Below are positions 1 through 8,700 of a stretch of DNA of 64,000 nt, piece by piece. Below the pieces are notes generated by a model. It saw nothing but the letters and a program-made list of their open reading frames with translations. It was not told where the DNA came from and searched no databases. The number at the start of each line of letters is the position of its first letter. Position 1 is the stretch's first letter. Source of the stretch: Candidatus Wallbacteria bacterium (lineage in GTDB: Bacteria; Muiribacteriota; JAQTZZ01); the NCBI GenBank assembly GCA_028687545.1, contig JAQTZZ010000017.1:9417-73416 (forward strand), read 5' to 3'. The translations under genes were made by a program, and so were the position numbers.

Positions 1-139
1 CGGGACCTACTGCGACTACTTTGCCTTCCTGGGGTCTTTCTTTGGAGGCTGTGTCAGGAAGAACGATTCCGCTCTTGGTGACCTCTTCCTGTTTCATGGG
101 TTTCACGACGACTCTGTTTGCCAGTGGTTTCAGATTCAT
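1..139 (-). CDS. groES: Co-chaperonin GroES, N-terminal part (runs off left edge)
   Basis: The minus strand opens with an ATG at 137-139 and reads [15 protein letters not shown], then SGIVLPDTA and EGKVVAVG, which is the typical start of the 10-kDa chaperonin. About 46 codons are present; the rest, and probably groEL, lies to the left of the window. GroES forms the heptameric lid of the GroEL folding chamber in the cytoplasm. A strong Shine-Dalgarno (AAGGAG, minus strand, 149-154) sits ten bases upstream of the ATG. A CIRCE operator (170-196) and a near-consensus sigma-70 promoter (207-235) lie directly upstream, so HrcA-type heat-shock repression is expected. Identification rests on family knowledge of the conserved N-terminus plus this promoter context. 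Confidence 0.93.
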   Translation of the reverse strand, partial: MNLKPLANRVVVKPMKQEEVTKSGIVLPDTASKERPQEGKVVAVGP

Positions 140-169
140 CTGTCCGAACTCCTTTCTTTCCTCATTTTT

Positions 170-196
170 TTGGCACTCGCTGATTCGGAGTGCTAA
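170..196. promoter_or_regulatory. CIRCE operator (HrcA-binding inverted repeat)
   Basis: The plus strand reads TTGGCACTC, nine spacer bases, GAGTGCTAA. This matches the CIRCE consensus (TTAGCACTC-N9-GAGTGCTAA) with one change and the exact nine-base spacing. It lies between the groES promoter and its ribosome-binding site, the usual position for HrcA repression of chaperonin genes. HrcA itself is not in the window. Confidence 0.95.
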
Positions 197-206
197 GTTT
201 GGGCTT

Positions 207-235
207 AATCTATCTTTAGCAACATACGATGTCAA
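207..235 (-). promoter_or_regulatory. groES sigma-70 promoter
   Basis: On the minus strand, a perfect -35 (TTGACA, 230-235) is followed by 17 bases and a -10 of TAGATT (207-212). The predicted start point falls just before or inside the CIRCE element, so HrcA binding would block transcription. Confidence 0.85.
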
Positions 236-392
236 GTGCTAGCAAAAATCAGTTGTAGCCAATTAAATTAAAATAACTATCTTTTAAGCGCTTTTTCGGC
301 TGTTATCTGATTTGAAGAACTTCCATTTCAGGACCGCTGACCTTGATGGAGATATTCAGCCGATTGAAATGTATGCTGATCAGCCGCACGAA

Positions 393-475
393 GTTGGTAG
401 GTTGGTATGTTGGTATGTTTGCATGTTTTTTAAGAAAATATTGTTCCAAACATACTAACATACTAACCTACTAAC
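393..475. repeat. Octamer repeat arranged as a long inverted repeat
   Basis: The 140-500 gap has no gene beyond the groES control signals. Its right part holds 8-base tandem units (GTTGGTAG, GTTGGTAT, GTTGGTAT and decayed copies) at 393-420. The complementary strand's units (AAACATAC, TAACATAC, TAACCTAC and so on) follow at 448-475. The two 28-base arms pair throughout as RNA, with three G-U wobbles, around a 27-base loop. It ends 25 bases before the next gene. It could be a terminator-like hairpin, a small repeat family member or a recombination site; function is unknown. A degenerate relative is near 17011. Confidence 0.7.
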
Positions 476-500
476 ATATTACTGCATCAATGGAGATTCC

Positions 501-1187
501 ATGCTTAAATTTTATGATTACATCTTACTGGCCTTTCTATTTTTAATGATTACTTATACAGGCGTTTATTACTCATTTGCCAGATCTTTTACCAGAGAAC
601 TGGATCCGGGACTTTATGCCAGACCCCAAGTCAGAATGCCTGCCGAATCCAGTCAGGGCACTTTTGAAGTAAAATTGAAGGATCTGAATTTCAAGGCCCC
701 CTGGTCTGGAGGAAGATTATCTCCTGGCGAAGAAAATGTAATTTCATACGAGTTCCAGGATGGAATCCAGATCATGCTGGTGACTGATCCTTCACTGAAT
801 TACAGGGATCAGCAGGACTGGATCGTAGTATCCAGGGTGCTGAAAGAATTCCCGGACGAAAAGTCATTTAACTGTAATTTCACCCAGGCTTATTTAAGCG
901 CTACACCTGCAGAAATCCATTATCTGGAATTTCCCTGGACACTTTATTACCAGATTTATCTGCTGATTTTCAAGCAGACTGCCAATCAGGGTGTTTCCGG
1001 TGACATTTACAGCATCACAAGGAATAACTTGAAAATCTTCCAGATCGGAAGTACTGGGACAACCGGGATCGTGATCCTGGATATTTTTGACGACAAGGAC
1101 AGATTCTATCAGATACTGATCACTGGAAAAACCGTCAAGCAGGAAGAGATTGATTCCATGATCATTAGCCTTAAAATTATTCCCTAA
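501..1187 (+). CDS. Membrane-anchored protein of unknown function
   Basis: 228 residues. One hydrophobic segment near the N-terminus (about residues 7-27, ILLAFLFLMITYTGVYY) is followed by a soluble part of mixed beta/alpha character. The segment has no lipobox or clear cleavage site, so it is best read as an N-in signal anchor with the rest outside the cytoplasm. The C-terminal stretch (FYQILITGKTVKQEEID) resembles small periplasmic proteins that end in a beta strand and helix, but I cannot assign a family. The ATG is supported by GGAG eight bases upstream. It stands alone: an inverted repeat lies upstream and a strong terminator directly downstream. The gene is real judging by the start signal and terminator; the function is not recognised. 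Confidence 0.75.
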   Translation: MLKFYDYILLAFLFLMITYTGVYYSFARSFTRELDPGLYARPQVRMPAESSQGTFEVKLKDLNFKAPWSGGRLSPGEENVISYEFQDGIQIMLVTDPSLNYRDQQDWIVVSRVLKEFPDEKSFNCNFTQAYLSATPAEIHYLEFPWTLYYQIYLLIFKQTANQGVSGDIYSITRNNLKIFQIGSTGTTGIVILDIFDDKDRFYQILITGKTVKQEEIDSMIISLKIIP

Positions 1188-1191
1188 AAAA

Positions 1192-1217
1192 AAAGACCGG
1201 TATAGAGGCCGGTCTTT
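1192..1217. terminator. Bidirectional rho-independent terminator
   Basis: A nine-base-pair stem (AAAGACCGG, 1192-1200, with CCGGTCTTT, 1209-1217) encloses an eight-base loop. An A-run lies on the left and T-rich sequence on the right. It separates the convergent genes at 501-1187 and 1270-1926 and can serve both. Confidence 0.9.
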
Positions 1218-1269
1218 GTATTAAGTCCTTTTTTTCTAATCTATTGACTTCCGACTTGGTTCCTTAAAA

Positions 1270-1926
1270 TTACTTCACTTCCAGTACGCTGTCTTCAAAC
1301 TTGCCGACCTTTTCCTTGGGTGCGTTCGGATCAAGGACGAGGTTCTTGTCATCCACCCAGAAGCTGTAAAAGTACTTGCCCGGCTTCAGCTTGAGCTTGA
1401 CGTGGAAAAGGCCGTCTGCTCCCTTTTCCATCGGATTGGCTTTCTTGTCCCACTTGATGCTCTTGTCAGGATTTGTCATCGGTACGCAGACTGTCTTGGC
1501 ATCGCTCTTGAAAGTGAGTTCGACTTCCTTGAGACCCTCTTCAGACTTTGGGCTGACCGCGGTTTCTTTTGTCCCGGCTGCTGCTTTAGCGGCCTGGATC
1601 TCTTCAGGTGTGCCTACGGACAGTAAAGAGTTTTCGAAGTCGCCATTCTTGACTTTGGCTGCATTCGGATCAAGCAGCCATTCTTTGCCGTTGATCACGA
1701 ACTTATACTGATATTCACCTGCAGGAAGCTTGATCACAACATGGAAAGCTTCGTCTGTTCCCTTTGCCATAGGGTTGGCGTTTTTGTCCCATTTGTTGAT
1801 GTCCATGGGAACTGTCACTGTTTCGGCTGTGGCCCATTTCAGAGAGAGGGCGACATCGTAAGTCTTCGCATCGGCATAAAGCGCGATGGAGCAGAGAGCG
1901 ATCATGAGCAGAGCGATCTTTTTCAT
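1270..1926 (-). CDS. Secreted protein with two glycogen-binding-like (CBM48/AMPK-type early set) domains
   Basis: 218 residues. A clean signal peptide (MKKIALLMIALCSIALYADA) is followed by two homologous beta-sandwich domains at about residues 23-105 and 132-218. Each has the pattern V..SLKWA or VELTFKSDA, then VPM, WDKxANPMxKG, FHVxxKLxxGxYxYxFxV and LDPNA. This is typical of the isoamylase N-terminal/AMPK glycogen-binding fold. No catalytic domain is attached, so it probably binds glucan or acts as a periplasmic adaptor; that part is inference. The start is fixed by a strong Shine-Dalgarno (AAGGAGG, minus strand, 1932-1938) and a promoter further upstream. The linker between the domains is rich in Ala, Lys and Glu. 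It appears to be monocistronic. Confidence 0.82.
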   Translation of the reverse strand: MKKIALLMIALCSIALYADAKTYDVALSLKWATAETVTVPMDINKWDKNANPMAKGTDEAFHVVIKLPAGEYQYKFVINGKEWLLDPNAAKVKNGDFENSLLSVGTPEEIQAAKAAAGTKETAVSPKSEEGLKEVELTFKSDAKTVCVPMTNPDKSIKWDKKANPMEKGADGLFHVKLKLKPGKYFYSFWVDDKNLVLDPNAPKEKVGKFEDSVLEVK

Positions 1927-1959
1927 CTTGTCCTCCTTGTGAAAATTTAAACCAGATGA

Positions 1960-1988
1960 ATCATAATGAATCTAAGCTTAATTTGCAA
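1960..1988 (-). promoter_or_regulatory. Promoter for the tandem glycan-binding protein
   Basis: On the minus strand, TTGCAA (1983-1988), 17 bases, then TATGAT (1960-1965). The Shine-Dalgarno AAGGAGG at 1932-1938 is about 25 bases downstream. The -10 is good, the -35 moderate and the spacing ideal. Confidence 0.6.
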
Positions 1989-2071
1989 ATCAAGATTACT
2001 CCAGATTCAGATCAGATCCTGTTTAGATCTGCTGTTTGCTACGGAAGGCTCTGATTTTGTATATTGATAGC

Positions 2072-4144
2072 ATGAGTTCAAAAGTTCTGACCATAATGAT
2101 AACTGACATCAAGGGCTATACAGCACGCAGTTCAGAGTCCTCCAGGGAAGACCTGCTTGACCTTCTGGAGAAGCACGAAAAGCTGCTGATTCCAGTAATC
2201 GGACACTTTGAAGGCAAGCTGATCAAGACCATCGGAGACGCCTTCCTCGCCACTTTCGAGTCAGCGACAAACGCGGTTTTATGCGGAATCATGATGCAGG
2301 AAACGCTGAGAAATTACAATTCCATGAAAGCCGAAAACGAAAAGATCGCAGTCAGGGTCGCGATCAACACTGGAGAAGTAGAGCTGAGGGATAACGATAT
2401 CTATGGGGATGCTGTGAATCTTACGGCAAGGATTGAGGGCATCACAGTCGCAGGTGAGGTTTATTTCTCTGAGTCAGTTTACATGTCGATGAACAAATCA
2501 GAGGTTCCCTCCAGCGAAATCGGGTTTCACGTATTCAAAGGCATCCCTGAACAGGTGAAAGTGTTCAGGGTGGTTCAGGACAGGGATTCAGATGACTATC
2601 GCAGGCTGATTCAGAGACTGGAAAAAATCAAGGAGAAAGCCGATTCTGGAATCGCGGATACACCCTTCTGGAAGATCAGGGTTCCTGTGAAGTTCCTTTA
2701 TACTGCTTTCGTGACTCTGGCACTGCTGGTTGCTCTTTTCTGGTATGAGTATGTTTTCCGCTCGAATTCCCTGGTTGAGCTGTCCAGCCAGATTTCTGCG
2801 ATCAGGGCGAAGACAGGAAACGGATCCGGCAGTTACGAGTGCAGAAGAGCGCTGAAACTAGCCAGAGAAATGCACAGCCGGTTTCCAGAGGAAAATCTTA
2901 CTGCAGGTTCGGTGTTTGACGCAGTTGAAATCAATCTCGAGCGGCAGATCAGGGATGGAAGGATCGCAGATGCAGATGCTTTTCTCAAGAGTTCGGCCAA
3001 AGAATTTCGTGATATTGAGTTCAGCAGGCTTGAGATACTTGTGCTGATAGCTGAAGCTGAGCAGCTGGTCGCTCAAAAAAAGTATCAGGATGCAGTGATT
3101 CATTACCTTTTACTCCTGAAGACTGACAGTGGGAGTGTCAGGGTCTGTCGCTCTCTGGTTGAGAAATTTGAAAACATAGTGATTGACCAGCTTTCGCAGG
3201 AAAACCTCCTCGCGCTGAAAAAAGCGCTCTTTCAATCTGCGCTGACCCTGTGCCGTGCCGGGGAATTTTTCCCCGGAGAAATCCTGTATCTTTACCTTTC
3301 GACCGGATACTGGGACCCTGAGTGCGCAGGCACGGACCTGGCCGAAGAAACTGCAGGGTACCTGACTAAGCTGGATCCGGTTAAGAGTTATGCCGAAGCC
3401 TGCCTCAGGATGCGATCCGAACTGCTCCAGGTAAGGAAAAATGCCCTGGAACTGCTGAATAGGATGAAGGACCAGGACATCAAAAGCTATTCGGTTTATC
3501 TTGCACTTTTCCATTTCATGAATCTGACCAGGCTTTCCCCTGAAGGAGGGGAACTGGAAAAGCAGGCACTTTCAGATTCCGTCGGTTATTTAAAGACCCG
3601 CTCCGGAGCGCCGGACTGGCAGGATTTGAAACAGAGCCTCGAAGTGGCTGTCATCCACAAGGTGGCGGCTCTGAGCTGCGAATCAGATGGGATCACAGAC
3701 ATTATTGATCTCCTGATTGACAAATTCAGGAAGGAAATGGAACCTTCGCTGACCATCTGGAGCAGCATCGCAGGTGACGGCAATCTGGTTTACAATTCCT
3801 ACCTGATCATGAAAAAGCTTGATCTTCTGAGCAGGCTCGACCTAATGAAATTTTTTCATGAGAGTCTGCTGCGGGGAATCGATCCTGTCAAGGAGCCATC
3901 GAGTTATAGAAAGCTATTCAATGAAGCACTGCCTTTTTTTTTGTCGGAATGTTCAAAAGGCCGGAAAACAGAAGCATTCAATGCTGCGAAGGATTCTTAT
4001 CACCGTCTGGAACCGATCTACCGGAATGTGATATCCTCGATCGGAGAGATTGAGGGAGCGGAAAAACATGCAATCGAAGTTAAAAGCATGCTGGACAGCC
4101 TGAACTCATCATTTCCTGAAATCACTGACGGAAACGGAAATTAA
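2072..4144 (+). CDS. Class III adenylyl cyclase with transmembrane segment and large C-terminal helical domain
   Basis: 690 residues from the ATG at 2072; a TTG at 2036 is in frame but adds residues unlike the family. The cyclase domain comes first (about residues 4-165) and has all key residues: metal-binding Asp12 (TDIKGYT) and Asp56 (IGDAF), adenine-selecting Lys52 and Asp113, and transition-state Asn116 and Arg120 (DAVNLTAR). It should therefore make cAMP from ATP in the cytoplasm. A single membrane helix follows (about 207-226). The remaining ~460 residues are helical and TPR-like, and would lie outside the membrane. The order cyclase-membrane-sensor is the reverse of common receptor cyclases. 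It converges with a second cyclase 17 bases downstream. Ligand and true substrate preference are untested. Confidence 0.85.
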   Translation: MSSKVLTIMITDIKGYTARSSESSREDLLDLLEKHEKLLIPVIGHFEGKLIKTIGDAFLATFESATNAVLCGIMMQETLRNYNSMKAENEKIAVRVAINTGEVELRDNDIYGDAVNLTARIEGITVAGEVYFSESVYMSMNKSEVPSSEIGFHVFKGIPEQVKVFRVVQDRDSDDYRRLIQRLEKIKEKADSGIADTPFWKIRVPVKFLYTAFVTLALLVALFWYEYVFRSNSLVELSSQISAIRAKTGNGSGSYECRRALKLAREMHSRFPEENLTAGSVFDAVEINLERQIRDGRIADADAFLKSSAKEFRDIEFSRLEILVLIAEAEQLVAQKKYQDAVIHYLLLLKTDSGSVRVCRSLVEKFENIVIDQLSQENLLALKKALFQSALTLCRAGEFFPGEILYLYLSTGYWDPECAGTDLAEETAGYLTKLDPVKSYAEACLRMRSELLQVRKNALELLNRMKDQDIKSYSVYLALFHFMNLTRLSPEGGELEKQALSDSVGYLKTRSGAPDWQDLKQSLEVAVIHKVAALSCESDGITDIIDLLIDKFRKEMEPSLTIWSSIAGDGNLVYNSYLIMKKLDLLSRLDLMKFFHESLLRGIDPVKEPSSYRKLFNEALPFFLSECSKGRKTEAFNAAKDSYHRLEPIYRNVISSIGEIEGAEKHAIEVKSMLDSLNSSFPEITDGNGN

Positions 4145-4161
4145 TTTGACTGCTGAACCTC

Positions 4162-5640
4162 TCAGCCTCTGATCTGATCCACCCGCCAGACTTTGATCGA
4201 CTTATTCTTTCCCTTGACCTGGACTTCTCCGATGTCAGAGGCTGCGACCAGGTGTTTAACCAACTCGTAGGTGCTGTTGCTGATGAGCAGAAAACATTTG
4301 TATTCTCTTGTTAGCGACTGCAGCCTGGCTGCAGTGTTGACAGTGTCGCCGATTACTGTGAAATCCATCCGTTTCTCAGATCCCATGTTGCCTGAGATCA
4401 GTTCGCCTGTATTCAATCCCATTCCTATGTTGAATGGTTCGATGTTTCTCTGCTTCCAGGATTCCTGAAGTTCGCGCAGCTTCACCAGCATCTTGGCGCA
4501 GGCCATGATAGCCAGTTCAGCGTGATTCTGGATCTGGGACGGAATTCCCCAGAGCGCCATGATTTCATCTCCCACAAACTTATCCAGCGTCCCCTGATGT
4601 TCCAGGATGATGTCTGTCATGGCAGTCAGATATTCATTCAGTATCTGCACAACCAGCTCAGGTTCGTATTTTTCCGAGTAGGTGGTGAAATTCACGATAT
4701 CAGAAAAGAAAACAGTGGCGACTTTCCGCTCGCCTCCGAGTTTCAACATCTTCGGGTTTTTCATGATCTCCTCCACGACCGTGGGAGAGGTATATTTAGA
4801 GAGAATATCGCGGACTTTTTTCTTCTCGGCAATCTGAGACTGGGAAAATTTCTTTTCCGACTGCAGTTCATCCTTTGTGAGCTCAAAGACGTTCGCATTG
4901 TTCATGGCAAGTGACGAGACATTGCAGATCATGGCCAGCAGCTGCTTCTCTTCGGTGGTGACCTTGTCACGTCCGCCTGAAAGTGATTCAACGTTGATCA
5001 CACCTACTATTTCCTTGCCTTTTAAAAGAGGTGCGCAGGCAACGGTAGGTACTTTCCCTTTGCCCACCAGGTTTTTCAGAGCGGGATTTTCAATGGCTTC
5101 GCTGCGTGAGATGTACAGTCCCTCCCGGGCTGATCTGGAGAGCAGGGATTCCTCTTTCAGGGAAAATTTGAGCGTGGGGTTGATGGATTTGCTGCATTTC
5201 ACCACAAATCCTTCGCTTGTTTTGCGGTCGATCAGAAAGACAGCCGCACGTTCAGCGCCGAGCCCCTTTTCCAGCAATGAGACAATGCCGGAAAAAAGGG
5301 CATCCTTATCTATGGTGGAAGCAATATCCTTGATCGACATCATGATCGAAGCTGATCTCACATTTTTTTCCCGGAATTCAGAGTTCAGTTTCTCCTGCTG
5401 CTGGCCCTCGACCATTTTAAGCGAACGCAGAGCTGAAATCTTGGAACTGGTTTCCCAGAAAAAATAAAGGGCCAGACCGGTTGTCAGGATCAGAAGCGAT
5501 AGTGCTGCAGGAAGCAGGTAATCTATCAAAGGAGGGAGAAACAGGGGCGCGCAAAACAGATTCAACTGGCTACGAAAAAAAAATATTACTGCAATCACTA
5601 TCAGGAAAGGTATTGATTTGAGAAGATTGGAACCATTCAT
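4162..5640 (-). CDS. Membrane GAF-domain class III adenylyl cyclase
   Basis: 492 residues. Two hydrophobic segments (about 9-22 and 42-62) form a hairpin anchor. A short coiled coil leads into a GAF sensor domain (about 112-250), then a second helix and a class III cyclase domain (about 303-485). Catalytic residues are complete: Asp314 (FFSDIVNFT) and Asp358 (FVGDEIMALWG) for metal, Lys354 and Asp432 for adenine, and Asn435 and Arg439 (TVNTAARL). The likely role is conversion of a small-molecule or redox signal sensed by GAF into cAMP. It is convergent with the other cyclase, so the two are not co-transcribed but may belong to one signalling theme. No cAMP receptor (CRP type) or phosphodiesterase is visible in the window. 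Confidence 0.9.
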   Translation of the reverse strand: MNGSNLLKSIPFLIVIAVIFFFRSQLNLFCAPLFLPPLIDYLLPAALSLLILTTGLALYFFWETSSKISALRSLKMVEGQQQEKLNSEFREKNVRSASIMMSIKDIASTIDKDALFSGIVSLLEKGLGAERAAVFLIDRKTSEGFVVKCSKSINPTLKFSLKEESLLSRSAREGLYISRSEAIENPALKNLVGKGKVPTVACAPLLKGKEIVGVINVESLSGGRDKVTTEEKQLLAMICNVSSLAMNNANVFELTKDELQSEKKFSQSQIAEKKKVRDILSKYTSPTVVEEIMKNPKMLKLGGERKVATVFFSDIVNFTTYSEKYEPELVVQILNEYLTAMTDIILEHQGTLDKFVGDEIMALWGIPSQIQNHAELAIMACAKMLVKLRELQESWKQRNIEPFNIGMGLNTGELISGNMGSEKRMDFTVIGDTVNTAARLQSLTREYKCFLLISNSTYELVKHLVAASDIGEVQVKGKNKSIKVWRVDQIRG

Positions 5641-5758
5641 CTATTCAGTTTATCCATAAAATATGATTTAAGCAAAAGTGAATTGTCTTTCAGTTTTCTG
5701 CTATAATTTAACCGGTTGTCTAAAGGAATCGACCGGCATTTTCATAAAAGGAGTGCAG

Positions 5759-8700
5759 ATGAGCGAACATTTTACCCCACTGTCCTTTGAACGATTGCTC
5801 GCCTGGGTCTTATCGGAACTGAACCAGAAAAGAACAGTATTTGGCATACCTGAGGAACTTTTTTTCAAACCCTCAGCTGAGGATTGTTTTTCAGGCACCC
5901 GTTATGGAAAGCTGCTTGAAACCCCGATCGGTGTGGCGGCAGGCCCCCACACCCAGATGGCCCAGAACATCATAGCAGCCTGGCTCTGCGGGGCACGTTA
6001 CATAGAGCTCAAGACAGTCCAGACCCTGGATGAGCTCAAAGTGACCAAGCCCTGCATTGACGCGGAGGATGAAGGATACAACTGCGAGTGGTCTCAGGAA
6101 CTGAAGCTCGAACAATCCTTTGAAGAGTATCTGAAAGCCTGGGTCATCATCCATATCCTGAAGCACAGGCTGGGGCAGAAAAAGCAGGAACTCGGTGCTA
6201 TCTTCAACATGAGTGTGGGATACAATCTGGAAGGGATCAAGAAAAAAAACGTGCAGGAATTCATCTCCAGGATGACCTCTGCCGGTGATTTTTTGAAAAA
6301 CTATCTCCAGATTGCCCGGAAGCATTATCCTGCTGTCCGCAATCTCCTGATTCCTGATAAAATCTCCGACAGCATCACACTTTCCACCATGCACGGCTGC
6401 CCGCCTTCTGAGATCGAGAAGATTGCTTCCTATCTGCTCTCTCAAATGGGAATCCACACCACCATCAAGTTCAATCCCACTTTGCTGGGAGCTGAAATGC
6501 TGCGCTGGGCGCTCAACGAGAAACTCGGCTTCACCACGGTCGTGCCTGATGAGGCTTTCTGCCATGACCCGAAATTCGAGGATGCGCTCCAAATCATCAG
6601 GAATCTTAAAGCTGTTTCGAAGAAATGCGGCCGGGAGTTCAACATCAAGCTGACCAACACACTGGAATCCCTCAATCTCAGGAATGTTTTCCCGGCCCAT
6701 GAAAAAATGAACTATATGTCTGGACGAGCGCTGCATCCCCTGGATGCAATTCTGGCTGCCCAGCTGATCGATGAATTCAAGGGAGAGATCGAGCTGTCAT
6801 TTTCAGGCGGGGCCGATGCTTTCAATCTGCCTGAACTCGTTGCCTGCAACATCCGGCCGATCACTGTCTGCACCGACATCCTGAAACCAGGCGGCTACGG
6901 CAGGCTCAGTCAGTATCTGGAAAAGCTCGACAAAGCCATGAAATCATTCAAAGCCCCTGATTTCGACTCTTTCGTCGTGGCAAAATGCTTGAATGATCAG
7001 CAGAGTTCCAGAGTCGCGATCGAGCTGCTCTCCCGGGAACTGAAAAAATCACTTGCCAGGAAGCTGACCGCAGGGTTGACAAAACAACCGGAACTGGGTG
7101 GAACGATTCTGAAAGCAGTGTCAAAAATATTCCCTGAGCTCAACCTGGAAGACAGGAAATCCCTGGGGATTCTGACTGTCAGGCAATGCAGCCGGGTGAA
7201 CGCCACCGCTTACATGGACGAAGCGCTTGAAGATGAACGTTATAATCATTCCAGCCAGGCCGGGATCTCGATCAAAGGGGAGCGCGAGCTTTCCGCATTC
7301 GACTGTATTTACGCACCCTGCACTGAGAAATGCTGTACAGGGCAGAAAGCCCCTGATTACATGTTCAGCGTGGCAGGCCGGAAATATCCTGAGGCAATGC
7401 AGGTGATCCTGACAGACAACCCTCTGCCCGGAATTGCCGGCCGCGTCTGCGACCATCTCTGCCAGACCAGGTGCCTGCGCGGGCAGTACGACAGACCGAT
7501 GCAGATTAGGGAAATCAAGAGATTCGTGACCGACACTGTGAAAACAAAGCCGGTCAAAATGGAAAGAGATTCCAGGAAGATCGCGGTGATCGGCGCCGGT
7601 CCAGGCGGTTTGTCCTGTGCAAGTGTGCTGGCAGCGCACGGCCTGGGAGTGACTGTGTTTGAAGCGAACAGGAAGCCCGGCGGCATGGCCGCTTTTACGA
7701 TACCTTCTTTCAGGCTTTCTGCCGGGAAAATTGCCGAAGATATCCAGCGGATCGAAAAAATGGGAGTGGAGTTCAGATACGGAGTCAGGGTTGGAACAGA
7801 CATTTCGCTTGCCCAGATCCGGAAGCATCACGATGCCGTTTTCATCGCTACAGGTGCATGGAGCGGTGTGAAGCTGGGCATACCCGGCGAAGAATCGTCC
7901 GGCGTGATTGATGCGCTTGAGTTTCTCGGAAATCTGCGCAATGGGAAAATGATGGAACTGGGGAAAAAAGTTGGAATTGTGGGAGGCGGAAATTCGGCTG
8001 TGGATGTGGCGAGAGCTGCCTGGAGAATCAAAGGAGTTTCAGAAGTTTATCTTATTTATCGGCGAACTGAGCATGAAATGCCTGCAGACCGCGATGAGAT
8101 CAGGGAGTTGAAGGAAGAAGGCATCCGGCTCCTGGAACTGACAGCCCCGGTCAAAATATCAGTAAAAGCTGGGAAAATGAAATCCCTGGTCTGCCAGCGC
8201 ATGAAACTCGGCGAACCTGACGAATCGGGCCGCAGAAAGCCTGTGCCTATGAAAGGATCTGAATTCGAGATCAGGCTCGATACACTGATCCCTGCCATCG
8301 GGCAGCAGACTGTGACCGGATTTGCGGACAAGTCAGGATTGAAGCTGGACAAAAAAGGCTTGATCATCGCTGATCCTGTAAGCCTGGAAACGAATCTGAG
8401 CGGAGTTTATGCCGGTGGCGACGCAGTGCGAGGACCTGCCACGCTGATCGCTGCGGTAGGTGACGGCAAAAAGGCCGCCCTGAAGATACTTGGACTTATC
8501 ACCAGAGGAAGCCTGATCGACAAGGGGCTTTCCTATTCCGAACTGATCTGCCGCAAATCGCACCGCGTGTATCCTGAAGCTCTGAAGGAAATACCTGTGG
8601 AAAAGCGGCGGAATTTCAAGGAAGGCACTCTCACCCTGGACGAGGACAAGGCCATGGCTGAAGCGGCGCGCTGTCTATACTGCGACCAGCTCTGCAGCAT

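Noticed and set aside
21-242. 73-codon plus-strand frame at the left edge
   Set aside because: Overlaps groES, its promoter and the CIRCE operator on the other strand.
5891-6736. 281-codon minus-strand frame opposite the YgfK-like gene
   Set aside because: Opposes a well-conserved enzyme domain, with low-complexity composition and no start signal.
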